Assembly: GCA_964627755.1 (NCBI GenBank)
Contig: CAZVIH010000066.1
Coordinates: 41,962 to 105,961, forward strand
Direction of reading: 5' to 3'
From: B10-G9 sp964627755
Lineage (GTDB): Bacteria > Chloroflexota > Anaerolineae > Anaerolineales > UBA11858
DNA length: 64,000 nucleotides
The translations under genes were made by a program, and so were the position numbers. Of the stretch, positions 1 through 9,509 are shown piece after piece. The notes under the pieces are model-generated. The model was not told the origin of the DNA, ran no database searches, and saw only the letters and a program-made list of their open reading frames with translations. Every line of letters begins with the position of its first letter. Position 1 is the stretch's first letter.

Positions 1-116
1 GTATTGGCTGCGGCATTTGTGAGAATAAATGTCCGGTATCAGGAGAAGCCGCTATCCAGATTAAGGTGCCATCTGCGGGAAACCAGAACGGGCACAATCA
101 TCATGGATGGCAGTAA
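1..116 (+). CDS. 4Fe-4S ferredoxin-type protein, C-terminal fragment
   Basis: Only the last 37 codons are inside the window, read from base 3 to the TAA at 114-116. The fragment contains GCGICENKCPVSGEAAI, a CxxCxxxCP half of a [4Fe-4S] cluster, as in the last ferredoxin repeat of NapG/MauM-like polyferredoxins. It ends in a short polar His-rich tail (NGHNHHGWQ). The upstream part is missing, so neither the number of clusters nor the partner can be seen. An electron-transfer role is inferred from the motif only. Confidence 0.7.
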   Translation, partial: IGCGICENKCPVSGEAAIQIKVPSAGNQNGHNHHGWQ

Positions 117-161
117 TAGAAAATGTCCTTGGCGGGAATTTTTGTTATAAATTTTTCTGGA

Positions 162-1151
162 TCAATCCAGGGCGATAAAAACCTTTCCGAATCCGAATAC
201 TTCAGCGTCAAATACAAATATCAAACCCACCGTATCAACCGGGACCTGGAAACCGATCTGTCCCCGGATCCTTTCTCCGGGTTGGAGTTCGTCATCAGGT
301 AAACCACTGTCAATGATCGCTTGAGCCCCCAGGTTAAAAGTATATTTTTCCCCGGTATTGTCTTTTAGGTACATTTGCACGATACTTGTGATCTCCTGAA
401 CGGATTCTCCCTGGTTCTCAACTTGGACATCAACGGAAACAAACTTATAATCTTCTTTGGGTTTGACTAGGTCAGTACCTGAAGGATAAGATACTCCTAA
501 TACCTGAATGACCAGGCCGGATATTTCGATTTGTTCTCCAACTGAGTAAATTTCCTGCCGATGAGCTAGATCAAAATCCGCAGGAGGATCCATGGCAACC
601 GGTGTAGCACCCAGATTCACCGAAACTTCACCTAACCCAAGAAGATTCGCCTCATAAACGAAAACGAAATTAGTCAGATCTTCCGGGACATGAAATCCCA
701 CCTTCCCGCGGATAACTTCGCCTGGATTGACTTCACCGTTAGGGATATTACTGCCGGAAGCGATATTAGCTTTTCCATTGATATTATATTTTTGCCCAGA
801 TGGATCCTTTAATGTCATTTGAAAGACTGGCGAGCTGTTGAAGGATCTTTCCCCCTGGTTAGCGATCATCAAATCCACTACCAGGTACTTTTTACCTTCT
901 TCAGGGGGATTAAAATCGCCTCCTGGGGGTTGGTCCCATCCCAGAACGATCAGAACGACATTGTTAATGCTGATGATATCCCCAACTTCATAAATTACCT
1001 CCTGCGGTATCTGGGGAGTTTCCTCGTTGGAGGCCTGGTCGCCAACTCCAATCTCACCGATTTTTGTGGGTTGTTTTTCAAATTGGCAGCCTGTCATCAA
1101 CATGGTCAGGATCATCAATACTGCGGAAGCTTTATAGAAAGAAACGTTCAT
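162..1151 (-). CDS. lipoprotein with two DUF4352-type Ig-like domains
   Basis: A predicted exported lipoprotein of about 329 aa. The N-terminus MNVSFYKASAVLMILTMLMT leads into a lipobox LMTGC, so it should be lipidated and held at the outer face of the membrane. The mature part is an internal duplication: two blocks of about 125 residues each start with a 'YxVGxxIxIxxxVxxVLG' strand and end with 'PGExIRGxxGFxVPxD', the pattern of DUF4352 (telokin-like Ig) domains. I chose the ATG at 1151 rather than the one at 1190 because AAGGAT lies about 8 bases upstream and it gives a clean signal peptide. No enzymatic motif is visible. A binding or envelope-assembly role is inference. Confidence 0.75.
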   Translation of the reverse strand: MNVSFYKASAVLMILTMLMTGCQFEKQPTKIGEIGVGDQASNEETPQIPQEVIYEVGDIISINNVVLIVLGWDQPPGGDFNPPEEGKKYLVVDLMIANQGERSFNSSPVFQMTLKDPSGQKYNINGKANIASGSNIPNGEVNPGEVIRGKVGFHVPEDLTNFVFVYEANLLGLGEVSVNLGATPVAMDPPADFDLAHRQEIYSVGEQIEISGLVIQVLGVSYPSGTDLVKPKEDYKFVSVDVQVENQGESVQEITSIVQMYLKDNTGEKYTFNLGAQAIIDSGLPDDELQPGERIRGQIGFQVPVDTVGLIFVFDAEVFGFGKVFIALD

Positions 1152-1457
1152 TTTTCTATCCTTAGGTAAAGCCGGGAAATGGGCTATCATTTTATCTGGT
1201 TAACAGTCAGGCGTATATATCTATAATACAATCCCTGAAAAGGTTAAGTTTAAGAATATTTTACCCTCCCCAAGTGGCCGGGAGAGATTTTTATATGGTT
1301 GATTTGATCAGAATTAAGTGATTTATATACCGGGGAGGATTATCTTGCTCTGGATTGTGGTAAAATTTTGTCCCACAGAATAAGAAGTTGTCAAATTTAG
1401 CCATATTTTCTAAACCTGGCCGCCTGAACCGGATTTCTTTGAATTGTGGAGTAAGTG

Positions 1458-3599
1458 ATGGTCATCGACAACATCAAACAGTTCCTCTTAAATCCTCCCA
1501 AAAATCTTTCTGATCCAAAATTATATTTGAACAGGGAATTAAGCTTCCTGCGATTTAATGACCGGGTATTAGAAGAAGCGCTGGATGAATCGCACCCATT
1601 GCTGGAAAGATTGAAATTCTTGGCCATCTTTTCCAGCAACCTGGATGAGTTTTTTATGATCCGGGTTTCCGGTTTAAAAAGGCAAATGGAAGCAAGTGCG
1701 CATAAAGCACCTCCAGACGGTTTTTTGCCATCCGAGCAGATTGCCATGATCCGCCAGCAGCTGCAGCCAAAACTGGAAGAACTATATTGTTGCTGGAAAA
1801 ATGACCTGCTCCCGAAATTGGAGGGTCAAGGCATAAAGATCCTTCATTACAACCAGCTCAAGCGCAAACAAAGGAAGATCCTTAGAAGTTACTTTAAAAA
1901 AGAGATCTACCCTGCATTAACTCCCCTGGCATTTGATCCTGGTCATCCATTTCCTCATATCTCCAATTTATCCATGAACCTGGCAGTAGTGGTGCAAGAT
2001 CCTAAACACGGCCAGCGTTTTGCTCGTTTGAAGGTCCCGAAAATCTACTCCCGGCTGATCGCCATTCCGAGCGAGGAAACAGCTGACGAGTTCCAGGAGC
2101 TGGGCCTGGATGATCGCTCATCCACCATATTTGTCTGGTTGGAAGAGGTAGTTAAAGCCAATCTCGACCTTTTATTTCCAGGTTTAAAAATTGAGGCAGC
2201 CTATCCATTCAGGGTCACCAGAGATGCTGACCCTGAAATCGAAGAAGATGAGGCTTCCGACCTGCTGTCCGCTATAGCAGAAAGTGTCCGGGTTCGGCAA
2301 TTCGGATCAGCAATCCGCCTTGAGATCGATAGTTCCATGCCTGTCCAGGTAAGGGATATCTTACAGACCAATCTGGATGTCGCTTCCTACCAGATTTATG
2401 TAGTCGAAGGGCCAATTGGTTTGAGTGATGTTATGGAATTAATGGGTATCAACAGACCTGAGCTGAAGGATAAACCCTTCAAGCCTTCCATTCCACCTGC
2501 GCTTTCAACTGAAGAGAGCATTATATCCGTTATCCGCAGGAAAAATGTGCTGCTCTACCATCCTTATGACAGTTTTGATCCGGTGATTCGCTTCATCCGC
2601 GAGGCAGCCCGCGATCCAGAAGTTCTAGCTATAAAAATGACTCTTTACAGGGTCGGGCCAGATTCCCCGATCGTGGCTGCTTTGATGGATGCCAGGGAAA
2701 ATGGCAAGCAGGTCGCCGTTCTGGTGGAGCTTAAAGCTCGTTTTGATGAAGAGAATAATATTGTCTGGGCCAAAGCTCTGGAGCGGGCAGGTGTGCATGT
2801 TGTTTACGGATTGATAGGACTTAAAACCCATGCCAAGCTGAGTGTAGTGATTCGCCATGAGCAGGATGGAATCCGGCGTTATATTCATATGGCAACCGGG
2901 AATTATAACGCAGTCACCGCCAGGTTATATTCTGATATTGGTTATTTTACCTGTGACCCTGATATCGGGAAGGATGTCTCAGCGCTGTTTAATGGGTTAA
3001 CAGGATATTCCCGGAAAGAAGAGTATAAAAAGCTGCTGGTCGCTCCTGGGGATCTGCAAAAAGGCATTATATCCAGGATCAATCGGGAGATCATGGTTCA
3101 TCAAAAAAGTGGAGATGGCTATCTGGCATTCAAAATGAATTCGCTGGTGGACAATCACTGCATCAAAGCCTTGTATAAAGCCTCCCAGGCAGGAGTTAAA
3201 ATCGATATCCAGGCCCGCGGGATTTGTTGTTTAAGACCTGGCGTCAAGGGGATTAGTGATAACATCTCAGTCACTTCGATTGTGGGAAGGTTCCTTGAAC
3301 ATCCCCGGATTTATTATTTCAGGAATGGCGGAGACGAGGAAATCTTGTTGGGCAGTGCGGACCTTATGCCCAGAAATCTATATCGACGAGTGGAAACGCT
3401 ATTCCCTGTCGAAGACGAAAGTATCAAGACATCCATCCGCGATGAGATCTTGAACATTCACTTGAAGGATAATGTCAAAGCAAGAAGAATGCTGTCTGAT
3501 GGTAGTTACGAAAGGGTTAAACCGGCGGAAAACGAAGAAAGGTTGAACTCCCAGGAATGGATGATCAAAAACAGGGGTATCTGGCATCGGGCGGAATAG
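1458..3599 (+). CDS. ppk1: polyphosphate kinase 1
   Basis: About 713 aa, the normal length for PPK1, which reversibly polymerises the gamma-phosphate of ATP into polyphosphate. The N-domain begins with LNRELSFLRFNDRVLEEA and SSNLDEFFMIRVSGL. The two phospholipase-D-like halves follow: KTHAK near residue 455 carries the histidine that is phosphorylated in the family, RYIHMATGNYN follows, and GRFLEHPRIYYF near residue 610 carries the second conserved His. A GTG lies at 1455 and an ATG at 1458. GGAG at 1448-1451 is better spaced for the ATG. The gene converges on the Ppx/GppA gene, so synthesis and breakdown of polyphosphate are encoded side by side but on opposite strands. Confidence 0.95.
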   Translation: MVIDNIKQFLLNPPKNLSDPKLYLNRELSFLRFNDRVLEEALDESHPLLERLKFLAIFSSNLDEFFMIRVSGLKRQMEASAHKAPPDGFLPSEQIAMIRQQLQPKLEELYCCWKNDLLPKLEGQGIKILHYNQLKRKQRKILRSYFKKEIYPALTPLAFDPGHPFPHISNLSMNLAVVVQDPKHGQRFARLKVPKIYSRLIAIPSEETADEFQELGLDDRSSTIFVWLEEVVKANLDLLFPGLKIEAAYPFRVTRDADPEIEEDEASDLLSAIAESVRVRQFGSAIRLEIDSSMPVQVRDILQTNLDVASYQIYVVEGPIGLSDVMELMGINRPELKDKPFKPSIPPALSTEESIISVIRRKNVLLYHPYDSFDPVIRFIREAARDPEVLAIKMTLYRVGPDSPIVAALMDARENGKQVAVLVELKARFDEENNIVWAKALERAGVHVVYGLIGLKTHAKLSVVIRHEQDGIRRYIHMATGNYNAVTARLYSDIGYFTCDPDIGKDVSALFNGLTGYSRKEEYKKLLVAPGDLQKGIISRINREIMVHQKSGDGYLAFKMNSLVDNHCIKALYKASQAGVKIDIQARGICCLRPGVKGISDNISVTSIVGRFLEHPRIYYFRNGGDEEILLGSADLMPRNLYRRVETLFPVEDESIKTSIRDEILNIHLKDNVKARRMLSDGSYERVKPAENEERLNSQEWMIKNRGIWHRAE

Positions 3600-3710
3600 T
3601 GCCTGTGATCAGCAAAGGACCCTGGGTAGGGGGAATTTATGGAATTGACCTTAATTATTTTACAAAATAGCGAGTCGCGTAGAATTTGATCTTCAGGTGA
3701 TAATCTTCAA

Positions 3711-5246
3711 TCAGGGCTGCGGGGAGGAACTGTCGAAGATCACTTCTCTCTGATAAGCTTCAGCCATGAGTGGAAGCGCGTTCATAGTAGCTTGCCAGAG
3801 CTCAACAACTGGATATTGATTGGCAATCAAGGTGATTTTAAGTTGATCCTCATCCCAGATGGAAATAACATCCGTGATATTGGCATTCCGGCCCCGTTCG
3901 AGGCATTCCGCCAGGCGTAGAATCGCTGCCAAACGTGAGAGCAAGACAAGGTCTTTCTTTTTTAATAGCTTTTTATAATCAGTTAACTCGGGCTGGCCTT
4001 TGCGGTGGTAGCGGCAGAGTAGGGCGATCAGCGCTGTTTCACGGGAAGTGTAACCTGGTAAACCGTTATACTCCAGCAGAGTCTGGGTATGTTTATGGTG
4101 GCTGCTGTAACTAATAATTCTCCCTAGGTCATGAAGTAATGCAGCAGCATGGAGAATTTCCCGTTCCTCTGTGCCGTACCCATGCAGGGGGGCAAGCTGT
4201 TCAAATAATATGCCAGCCAGGAAACTCACATGGTTGGCATGCTCTTTTTCGTAGTGATAATTCCTGGCCAGATTCAATGCACTGAATCGGCGAACGCTGG
4301 GAATGATGGGTGGAACAAGATCAGCCCAGAACAACTCAAAAAACACTCCTTCCCGGAGGCCACTTACTGAGAGTTCCATTTGATCAACATTCAAGCGTTT
4401 CATAACTTCCAGGAGCACCATTGCACCCGGTAAGATAATATCCGCCCGGTCACTGCTGATGCCGGGTATTTTCTGTCGATCTTTTAAGGCCAACTCTTTG
4501 AACAAAACAATGCTTTTTTTAACAGATGACTTTTTAAGCACAAACCCGTGCTGAGTGCTAAGGGGATATTTTTGCCGGTTGGCTTCAATTAAAGCCAGGT
4601 TTCGTATTGTTCCACCCAGTCCAACCAATCTTTGGCCAGATTTTTCGGGCAGCCATTTAATAGTATCTAACTGGCGCGAGATCTCCTGCTCGATTGCTCT
4701 GAATTCCTTTTTGGGGATTGGATCCCTGGTCACAAATTTTTCACTCAAAGCCAGCGCTCCAAGCAGGAGAGATTTTCCGCGGACAAAATTCCTCTTCTGA
4801 ACATCACTCAGCTGGATGCTGCCGCCGCCAATATCCAGGATAACACCTTGCTGAAGTTCAATTTCGTTTAATGCGCCCAAGGTATCGTAATAAGCTTCTT
4901 TTTCTCCAGCCAGAAGCCGGATGGTTATCCCAAGTTTGTCTTTGATACGCTCCAAAAAGGCAGGACCGTTGGCTGCTTCCCGCACTGAGCTGGTTGCTGT
5001 TGCAAGTATCTGGCTAACATTGGTTTGCTGGCAAAAATCTTTATAAAGACGGAGTGTAGATAAGCCCCTGTTCATGGCTTCCTCACTCAACCCCTTCTCT
5101 GTCAGGCCATGCCGCAGCCGGACAACCTCTCTGACCTCATCCACCAGCTGATAAGAAAACCCCAATCTGGTTTCCATGATGATCAAGCGGGTAGTATTAG
5201 ACCCAAGGTCAATGACAGCGATTCGCTGTGCTGGTGTATCGTTCAT
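3711..5246 (-). CDS. ppx: Ppx/GppA exopolyphosphatase with C-terminal HD domain
   Basis: About 511 aa. Residues 1-300 form the ASKHA-fold phosphatase domain, with IAVIDLGSNTTRLIIME as phosphate loop 1 and GVILDIGGGSIQLS as phosphate loop 2. The C-terminal part carries an HD-type metal-binding helix region (AAALLHDLGRII, then SSHHKHTQ), as in Ppx/GppA proteins that hydrolyse polyphosphate or pppGpp. Polyphosphate is favoured because ppk1 lies head-on 111 bases away. The ATG at 5246 is preferred over a TTG at 5285 because the conserved N-terminus follows it directly, although neither start has a strong ribosome-binding site. Confidence 0.88.
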   Translation of the reverse strand: MNDTPAQRIAVIDLGSNTTRLIIMETRLGFSYQLVDEVREVVRLRHGLTEKGLSEEAMNRGLSTLRLYKDFCQQTNVSQILATATSSVREAANGPAFLERIKDKLGITIRLLAGEKEAYYDTLGALNEIELQQGVILDIGGGSIQLSDVQKRNFVRGKSLLLGALALSEKFVTRDPIPKKEFRAIEQEISRQLDTIKWLPEKSGQRLVGLGGTIRNLALIEANRQKYPLSTQHGFVLKKSSVKKSIVLFKELALKDRQKIPGISSDRADIILPGAMVLLEVMKRLNVDQMELSVSGLREGVFFELFWADLVPPIIPSVRRFSALNLARNYHYEKEHANHVSFLAGILFEQLAPLHGYGTEEREILHAAALLHDLGRIISYSSHHKHTQTLLEYNGLPGYTSRETALIALLCRYHRKGQPELTDYKKLLKKKDLVLLSRLAAILRLAECLERGRNANITDVISIWDEDQLKITLIANQYPVVELWQATMNALPLMAEAYQREVIFDSSSPQP

Positions 5247-5361
5247 AAAATCATTGATTAATAAATAAGGGTGGCAGCGGTTCAAAAATACCAGGAAAGC
5301 TAATTTCCAGATTGTATGTCATAAATACGTTCCAGTCAAATTAGGTTGGATATTTGCTTAC

Positions 5362-5390
5362 TTGACAAACATAGATTCATATGCAATAAT
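5362..5390 (+). promoter_or_regulatory. sigma-70-type promoter of the GntR-slipin-ABC operon
   Basis: TTGACA at 5362-5367 is followed by a 17-base spacer and AATAAT at 5385-5390. This sits 36 bases upstream of the gntR start codon and reads toward it. The -10 box is immediately followed by the palindrome at 5391-5412, so the transcription start would fall inside the palindrome. This is a pattern match; no transcript data are available. Confidence 0.65.
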
Positions 5391-5412
5391 ACTAATGTAA
5401 TAATACACTAGT
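5391..5412. promoter_or_regulatory. 22-bp palindrome, candidate operator of the GntR repressor
   Basis: The two 11-base halves (ACTAATGTAAT and AATACACTAGT) are reverse complements at 9 of 11 positions. The site covers the expected transcription start and ends just before the ribosome-binding site of gntR. Position and symmetry fit an autoregulatory operator. The inner TGTA/TACA half-sites resemble what I remember for YtrA-type GntR proteins; that comparison is from memory and needs checking. Confidence 0.6.
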
Positions 5413-5425
5413 ACAATAGGAGAAT

Positions 5426-5821
5426 ATGAAATTAAATTTGGATCCTGAGAGCAGTGTACCTATTTATATTCAAATCGAAGATAGAATTCATTCCCTGATT
5501 GCTGCAGGACAAATTCAGCCGGGAGAACAGCTGCCAACGATCAGGGAACTGGCTGCAAACATTCGGGTCAATTTGAATACTGTCGCCAGGGCATATTTTG
5601 AACTGGACCGGGAAGGTGTGATCTCAACTCAACGAGGGAGGGGAACTTTTGTAACAGGGGTTCCTGATCAAAAACAGATTGAAAAGAAACGGCAAAAACT
5701 ACTGCACTCGATTATGTTATCCGCCCTTGAAGAAGCCCACCGGCTGGGTTACAGTGCAAAGGAAATCAAAGCAGCCTTCCAGGAAGAGATCATAACTTGG
5801 GGGCAAGAAAATGGAAATTAA
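5426..5821 (+). CDS. GntR-family repressor, YtrA-type (short)
   Basis: 131 aa. The N-terminal GntR winged helix is complete: SVPIYIQIEDRI, then IRELAANIRVNLNTVARAYF as the helix-turn-helix, then STQRGRGTFV as the wing. Only about 55 residues follow, with no large FadR or UTRA effector domain. That is characteristic of the YtrA subfamily, which usually regulates its own ABC-transporter operon. It is the first gene of a tight operon with slipin, a beta-rich protein and an ABC-2 exporter, so it most likely represses that operon through the palindrome at 5391-5412. The inducer is unknown; cell-envelope stress is the usual theme for the subfamily. Confidence 0.85.
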   Translation: MKLNLDPESSVPIYIQIEDRIHSLIAAGQIQPGEQLPTIRELAANIRVNLNTVARAYFELDREGVISTQRGRGTFVTGVPDQKQIEKKRQKLLHSIMLSALEEAHRLGYSAKEIKAAFQEEIITWGQENGN

Positions 5822-5851
5822 TCGATTAAATCGTACAGGAGGTATGGAAAA

Positions 5852-6820
5852 ATGGTTATCAAACCCACAGGTATGGATTTTAGTTACGATATGAAAAAAG
5901 AGAGTCAGGCAAATGGTGTGGCAGTCTTTGTTTTTTTAACCCTGATGGTGGTCTCATTAGGGATTATGGCCTGGATGTTTATTGAAGGTACAAGGGTTCT
6001 CTGGATTATCGTTGAAATTCTGATTCTGAATTTCATCGGTTTTTATATTCTGCTGGCATTTAAGGTGGCAGAACAATGGGAAAAAGCCATCCTTTTACGA
6101 CTGGGTCGTTTTGTGGGATTGAAGGGTCCTGGACCATTCTGGATCATCCCAATTATTGACAAACTTCCAGCCTGGATCGATCATCGGGTGATGGTGACTT
6201 CATTCACGGCAGAAAGGACCTTAACAAAAGATACTGTGCCAGTGGATGTGGATGCAGTGTTATTCTGGGTGGTCTGGGACGCTGAAAAAGCCGCTCTGGA
6301 AGTTGAAGACTATCGACAAGCAATCTCCTGGGCTTCACAAACTGCGCTGCGGGAGATCATCGGACAGATGGAGCTGGCAGATATTCTTGTCGGTCGAGCC
6401 CGTATGGATGCTGAACTGCAGCGAATTATTGACGAAAGGACCACACCCTGGGGTATTACTGTTCAATCTGTTGAGATTCGCGACATTGTGATCCCAGGTG
6501 CGCTGGAAGATGCCATGAGCCGGCAAGCCCAGGCAGAAAGGGAACGCCAGGCCAGGGTCATTCTTGGTGAGAGTGAGGAACAAATAGCCGAATCCTTCGC
6601 CAAAGCTTCGATAGCTTACAAGGAAAATCCAACTGCCCTTCACTTGCGGGCCATGAATATGCTCTTTGAAGGTTTAAAAGAGCGAGGTGCGATGGTGATT
6701 GTGCCTTCCAGCGCTGTGGATACGATGAATCTGGGAGGGTTAGCGGGTATAACAGCGATGGCTGATATGGCAAAACGATATGATGAAGCTGATGATAAAG
6801 CTGATAAGGAGAATAATTGA
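5852..6820 (+). CDS. slipin / stomatin-like SPFH (band 7) membrane protein
   Basis: 322 aa. A strong ribosome-binding site (AGGAGG) precedes the ATG. Two hydrophobic segments at about residues 22-43 and 47-70 form a membrane anchor, followed directly by the SPFH domain: EKAILLRLGRFVGLKGPG, then the V-W-W strand region, then a coiled segment rich in Ala, Glu and Arg around residues 215-240 (MSRQAQAERERQA). Such proteins oligomerise at membranes and organise microdomains or chaperone membrane proteins. No NfeD-like partner gene is adjacent, unlike many slipin loci. Here the neighbours are a GntR repressor and an ABC exporter. Confidence 0.85.
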   Translation: MVIKPTGMDFSYDMKKESQANGVAVFVFLTLMVVSLGIMAWMFIEGTRVLWIIVEILILNFIGFYILLAFKVAEQWEKAILLRLGRFVGLKGPGPFWIIPIIDKLPAWIDHRVMVTSFTAERTLTKDTVPVDVDAVLFWVVWDAEKAALEVEDYRQAISWASQTALREIIGQMELADILVGRARMDAELQRIIDERTTPWGITVQSVEIRDIVIPGALEDAMSRQAQAERERQARVILGESEEQIAESFAKASIAYKENPTALHLRAMNMLFEGLKERGAMVIVPSSAVDTMNLGGLAGITAMADMAKRYDEADDKADKENN

Positions 6821-7317
6821 TGGATCAGACAGAACTGAAAGCAGATCTAATTGAGGTAACCGTCAGTGGTACTTTCAAAACAGAACATGTTTTTAATAGC
6901 CCGGAAGGTGTTCTGGGTACTTTGACGATCAAAGGTAGTAAAGGGGAGGGAAATTTTACAGGTACTGACAATTTAGTATTGGGGTTCAGAAAACCGAGTG
7001 TTTGGAAATCCCAATATGAACTCCAGGAAGGTAGCGACACAATTGCCAAGGCTCATCCTCCCAAGAAATTGAAAAGGGCTTTCGAGATTGATTTTGAAGG
7101 AGATTTTTATCACCTTGCACCTGGCGGCAGTAAAATACGGAGCTGGACGATCAAGAACACTCAGGGGCAGCAGATATGTGAGATCCTTCCTCGGGGTGGT
7201 TTGAAGAGAGGGGCGTACCTCAGGATTGGAGCAGAGATCCCTCTGAAATTACTTGTATTCGGGTACTGTCTGGTAGTAAAACGCTGGCAGGAAGAATCGG
7301 CTGCGGCGGCTTCCTGA
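6820..7317 (+). CDS. conserved hypothetical protein, beta-rich, possibly tubby/LURP-like
   Basis: 165 aa. The ATG overlaps the slipin stop codon in the form TGATG, with AAGGAG at 6806-6811, which implies translational coupling. The sequence is a series of short beta strands with Gly/Lys turns (VLGTLTIKGSKGEGNFTG, then FYHLAPGGSKIRSWTIKN). It ends in a hydrophobic segment (IPLKLLVFGYCLVVKRW) typical of the C-terminal helix of a tubby or scramblase-like barrel. I do not recognise the family with certainty and no catalytic motif is visible. Its place between a slipin and an ABC exporter suggests membrane association. Confidence 0.6.
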   Translation: MDQTELKADLIEVTVSGTFKTEHVFNSPEGVLGTLTIKGSKGEGNFTGTDNLVLGFRKPSVWKSQYELQEGSDTIAKAHPPKKLKRAFEIDFEGDFYHLAPGGSKIRSWTIKNTQGQQICEILPRGGLKRGAYLRIGAEIPLKLLVFGYCLVVKRWQEESAAAAS

Positions 7318-7359
7318 AAACGAATCTATCTAAACGCCTTAGAGGAGGCAGATAACTCG

Positions 7360-8256
7360 ATGGCAGCTGTTGAAGTAAATAACTTGTATAAATCCTATGC
7401 TGATGTGATTGCGGTTAATGATTTGACCTTTTCTGTTGAAGCTGGGGAGATCCTGGGACTGATAGGTCCAAATGGAGCCGGCAAGAGCAGTACGATAAAA
7501 ATGATTCTGGATTTCATGAAACCGGATTCTGGCTCTGTAATGATCTTTAATCAGCCTATGAAAGAAGCTTTTAAAGATCGAATTGGTTACCTGCCTGAAG
7601 AGAGAGGATTATATAAGAGACTGACAGCCATGGAATTAATTCTCTATCTTGCCTCCTTAAAAGGGATGGATAGAAAGACAGCTGAAGAAAGAGCGAATGT
7701 GCTGCTAGAGCGAGTAGGTATGCTCGAAAACAAACAAAAGAAAAATAAAGAGATGAGTAAGGGAATGGGCCAGCTGATCCAGTTTGTTGTTACTGTAGTG
7801 CATGATCCTGATCTGATCATTCTTGATGAACCTTTCTCTGGACTTGATCCAATCAGAACCGCATCCGTTCAGGAAATCATAAGTGATCTAAGAGAACAAG
7901 GAAAAACTGTCATTCTCAGTACACATCAAATGAATAAAGTGGAAGAACTATGTGACAGTGTATTGATGATCAATAAAGGCAAAACCGTTCTTTATGGGGA
8001 TATTCCAACTTCGAGGGCAAATTTCAGGAAGCATTCAGTTCGTCTTGAAGCTGAAGGCTCGTGGTCTGATATCCCGGGAGTTATTGAGATCAGGCCTCAC
8101 AATGGTTTTGTTGAATTAATGCTCAAACCGGATGTCACTTCTCAGGATGTTCTGGATAATTTACGGGACCAGGGGGTTGCCATCAATCGGTTTGAGGTAA
8201 CTACACCCTCATTAAATGAAATTTTCCTTGAGCTTGCAGGAACAGATTATGAATAA
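7360..8256 (+). CDS. ABC transporter ATP-binding protein, NatA-like
   Basis: 298 aa. The nucleotide-binding domain has Walker A GPNGAGKSSTIKMI, a signature in the variant form MSKGMGQLIQF (instead of LSGGQ, usual for NatA-like exporters), Walker B LIILDEPFSGLDP and the switch His in ILSTHQMNKVEEL. The last 80 residues form the extra C-terminal domain (DUF4162) of this exporter group. The gene lies 42 bases after the beta-rich protein gene with its own AGAGGAGG, and its end overlaps the permease start. It powers export by the partner encoded next; the substrate cannot be read from sequence. Confidence 0.9.
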   Translation: MAAVEVNNLYKSYADVIAVNDLTFSVEAGEILGLIGPNGAGKSSTIKMILDFMKPDSGSVMIFNQPMKEAFKDRIGYLPEERGLYKRLTAMELILYLASLKGMDRKTAEERANVLLERVGMLENKQKKNKEMSKGMGQLIQFVVTVVHDPDLIILDEPFSGLDPIRTASVQEIISDLREQGKTVILSTHQMNKVEELCDSVLMINKGKTVLYGDIPTSRANFRKHSVRLEAEGSWSDIPGVIEIRPHNGFVELMLKPDVTSQDVLDNLRDQGVAINRFEVTTPSLNEIFLELAGTDYE

Positions 8257-9466
8257 AGTCTATTTATTGTTTAAACATGAATTCATCCAGGCGATTAGAA
8301 AAACTGGATATATCATTCTGACACTTGCGATTCCGGTATTGGCTCTTATTATTATTGGGGTTGTTCAGTTATTTACGACCTTATTCGAACCGGCAGTTGA
8401 TGAATTGACCCGTGTGGGATATGTCGATCAGGTAGGGATTTTTAACGCCTATTCAGATCAAGGGCTAATCCAATTATTTCCTTATCAATCCGTGGCTGGT
8501 GCAAATGCCGCCCTGGTGGCGGGTGAAATCGACGAATTTTTCCTGATACCTTCGGATTTTTCTTCAACAGTATCGATCGATCGTTTTACCATGGCGAGAG
8601 AGCTTGAGACGCCCATTGCTAAAAGATATGCCATCGGCAGTTTCCTGATCAGTAATATGTTAAAGGATGAGGTTCCTCCTGCAACCATCGAAACTGTTTT
8701 AGCCCCTTTAGATATGAGTGTAACCAGACTCAATGAAGATGGCTCAGTGGCAGATTCTCAAAGTAATATAGGGAATATTATCATTCCGGGTATATATGCT
8801 TTTTTACTGAGCATGGCATTGATGTTTGGCAACAATTCCCTGATCAGCGGTTTAGGAGAGGAAAAAGAAAGTCGATTAATCGAAGTATTATCCTCTTCAG
8901 TATCGGTTAGCCAGATGTTAATAGGGAAAGTCCTGGCTCTTGGCACAGCGGGGTTATTACAGGTCCTTTTGTGGTTGGTATCGGCTCCTTTGATCTTGGA
9001 TCTGGCCTCATCAACTTTTGGTGGAGTATTGGCTAACATCCAGATTCCCCCTAACTTTATTGTCTTTGGAGTGATCTATTTTGTGCTTGGTTATTTGCTT
9101 TTTGCTGTGCTATCAGTGATGATAGGCGGAATTGTATCTACTGCAGCAGATGGACATAACCTGTCTATGTTCTACGTCATGGCAGGATATATTCCATTGT
9201 GGACTTTTGGCGCTTTTATTGCTATTCCGGAACATCCGATCTGGGTGGTACTTTCTATTTTTCCGATCACTGCTCCAACTATGACAATGTTGAGAATGGG
9301 TGTGTCCGATATCCCCGGCTGGCAACTTGGCGCAAGTTTGGGAGTATTGATAATATCTATTGCCATCGGGCAATTCTTATCTGTAAAGATATTCAGAACT
9401 TTCATGTTAATGTATGGAAAAAGACCAAGAGCGAGAGAGATTTTCCAGGCATTAAAATCTTCTTAG
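8249..9466 (+). CDS. ABC-2 type permease, NatB-like
   Basis: About 405 aa. It starts with a cytoplasmic segment and a first TM (ILTLAIPVLALIIIGVVQLF), followed by a long extracytoplasmic region of about 130 residues (roughly residues 40-180) and then a block of five or six TM helices in the C-terminal half. The motif GLGEEKESRLIEVLSSSVS before TM2 is typical of ABC2_membrane_3/NatB permeases. I place the start at 8249, eight bases inside the ATPase gene, with AGGA upstream. This is the last gene of the operon, and a terminator follows at 9510-9549. Confidence 0.88.
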   Translation: MNKVYLLFKHEFIQAIRKTGYIILTLAIPVLALIIIGVVQLFTTLFEPAVDELTRVGYVDQVGIFNAYSDQGLIQLFPYQSVAGANAALVAGEIDEFFLIPSDFSSTVSIDRFTMARELETPIAKRYAIGSFLISNMLKDEVPPATIETVLAPLDMSVTRLNEDGSVADSQSNIGNIIIPGIYAFLLSMALMFGNNSLISGLGEEKESRLIEVLSSSVSVSQMLIGKVLALGTAGLLQVLLWLVSAPLILDLASSTFGGVLANIQIPPNFIVFGVIYFVLGYLLFAVLSVMIGGIVSTAADGHNLSMFYVMAGYIPLWTFGAFIAIPEHPIWVVLSIFPITAPTMTMLRMGVSDIPGWQLGASLGVLIISIAIGQFLSVKIFRTFMLMYGKRPRAREIFQALKSS

Positions 9467-9509
9467 CATCAATATTACAATTTGAATTCTGTAAAATGCT
9501 TGGTTGTAA

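Noticed and set aside
7740..7790. Damaged ABC signature motif (MSKGMG instead of LSGGQ)
   Set aside because: This form is normal in NatA-like exporters with the DUF4162 tail; Walker A, Walker B and switch His are intact.
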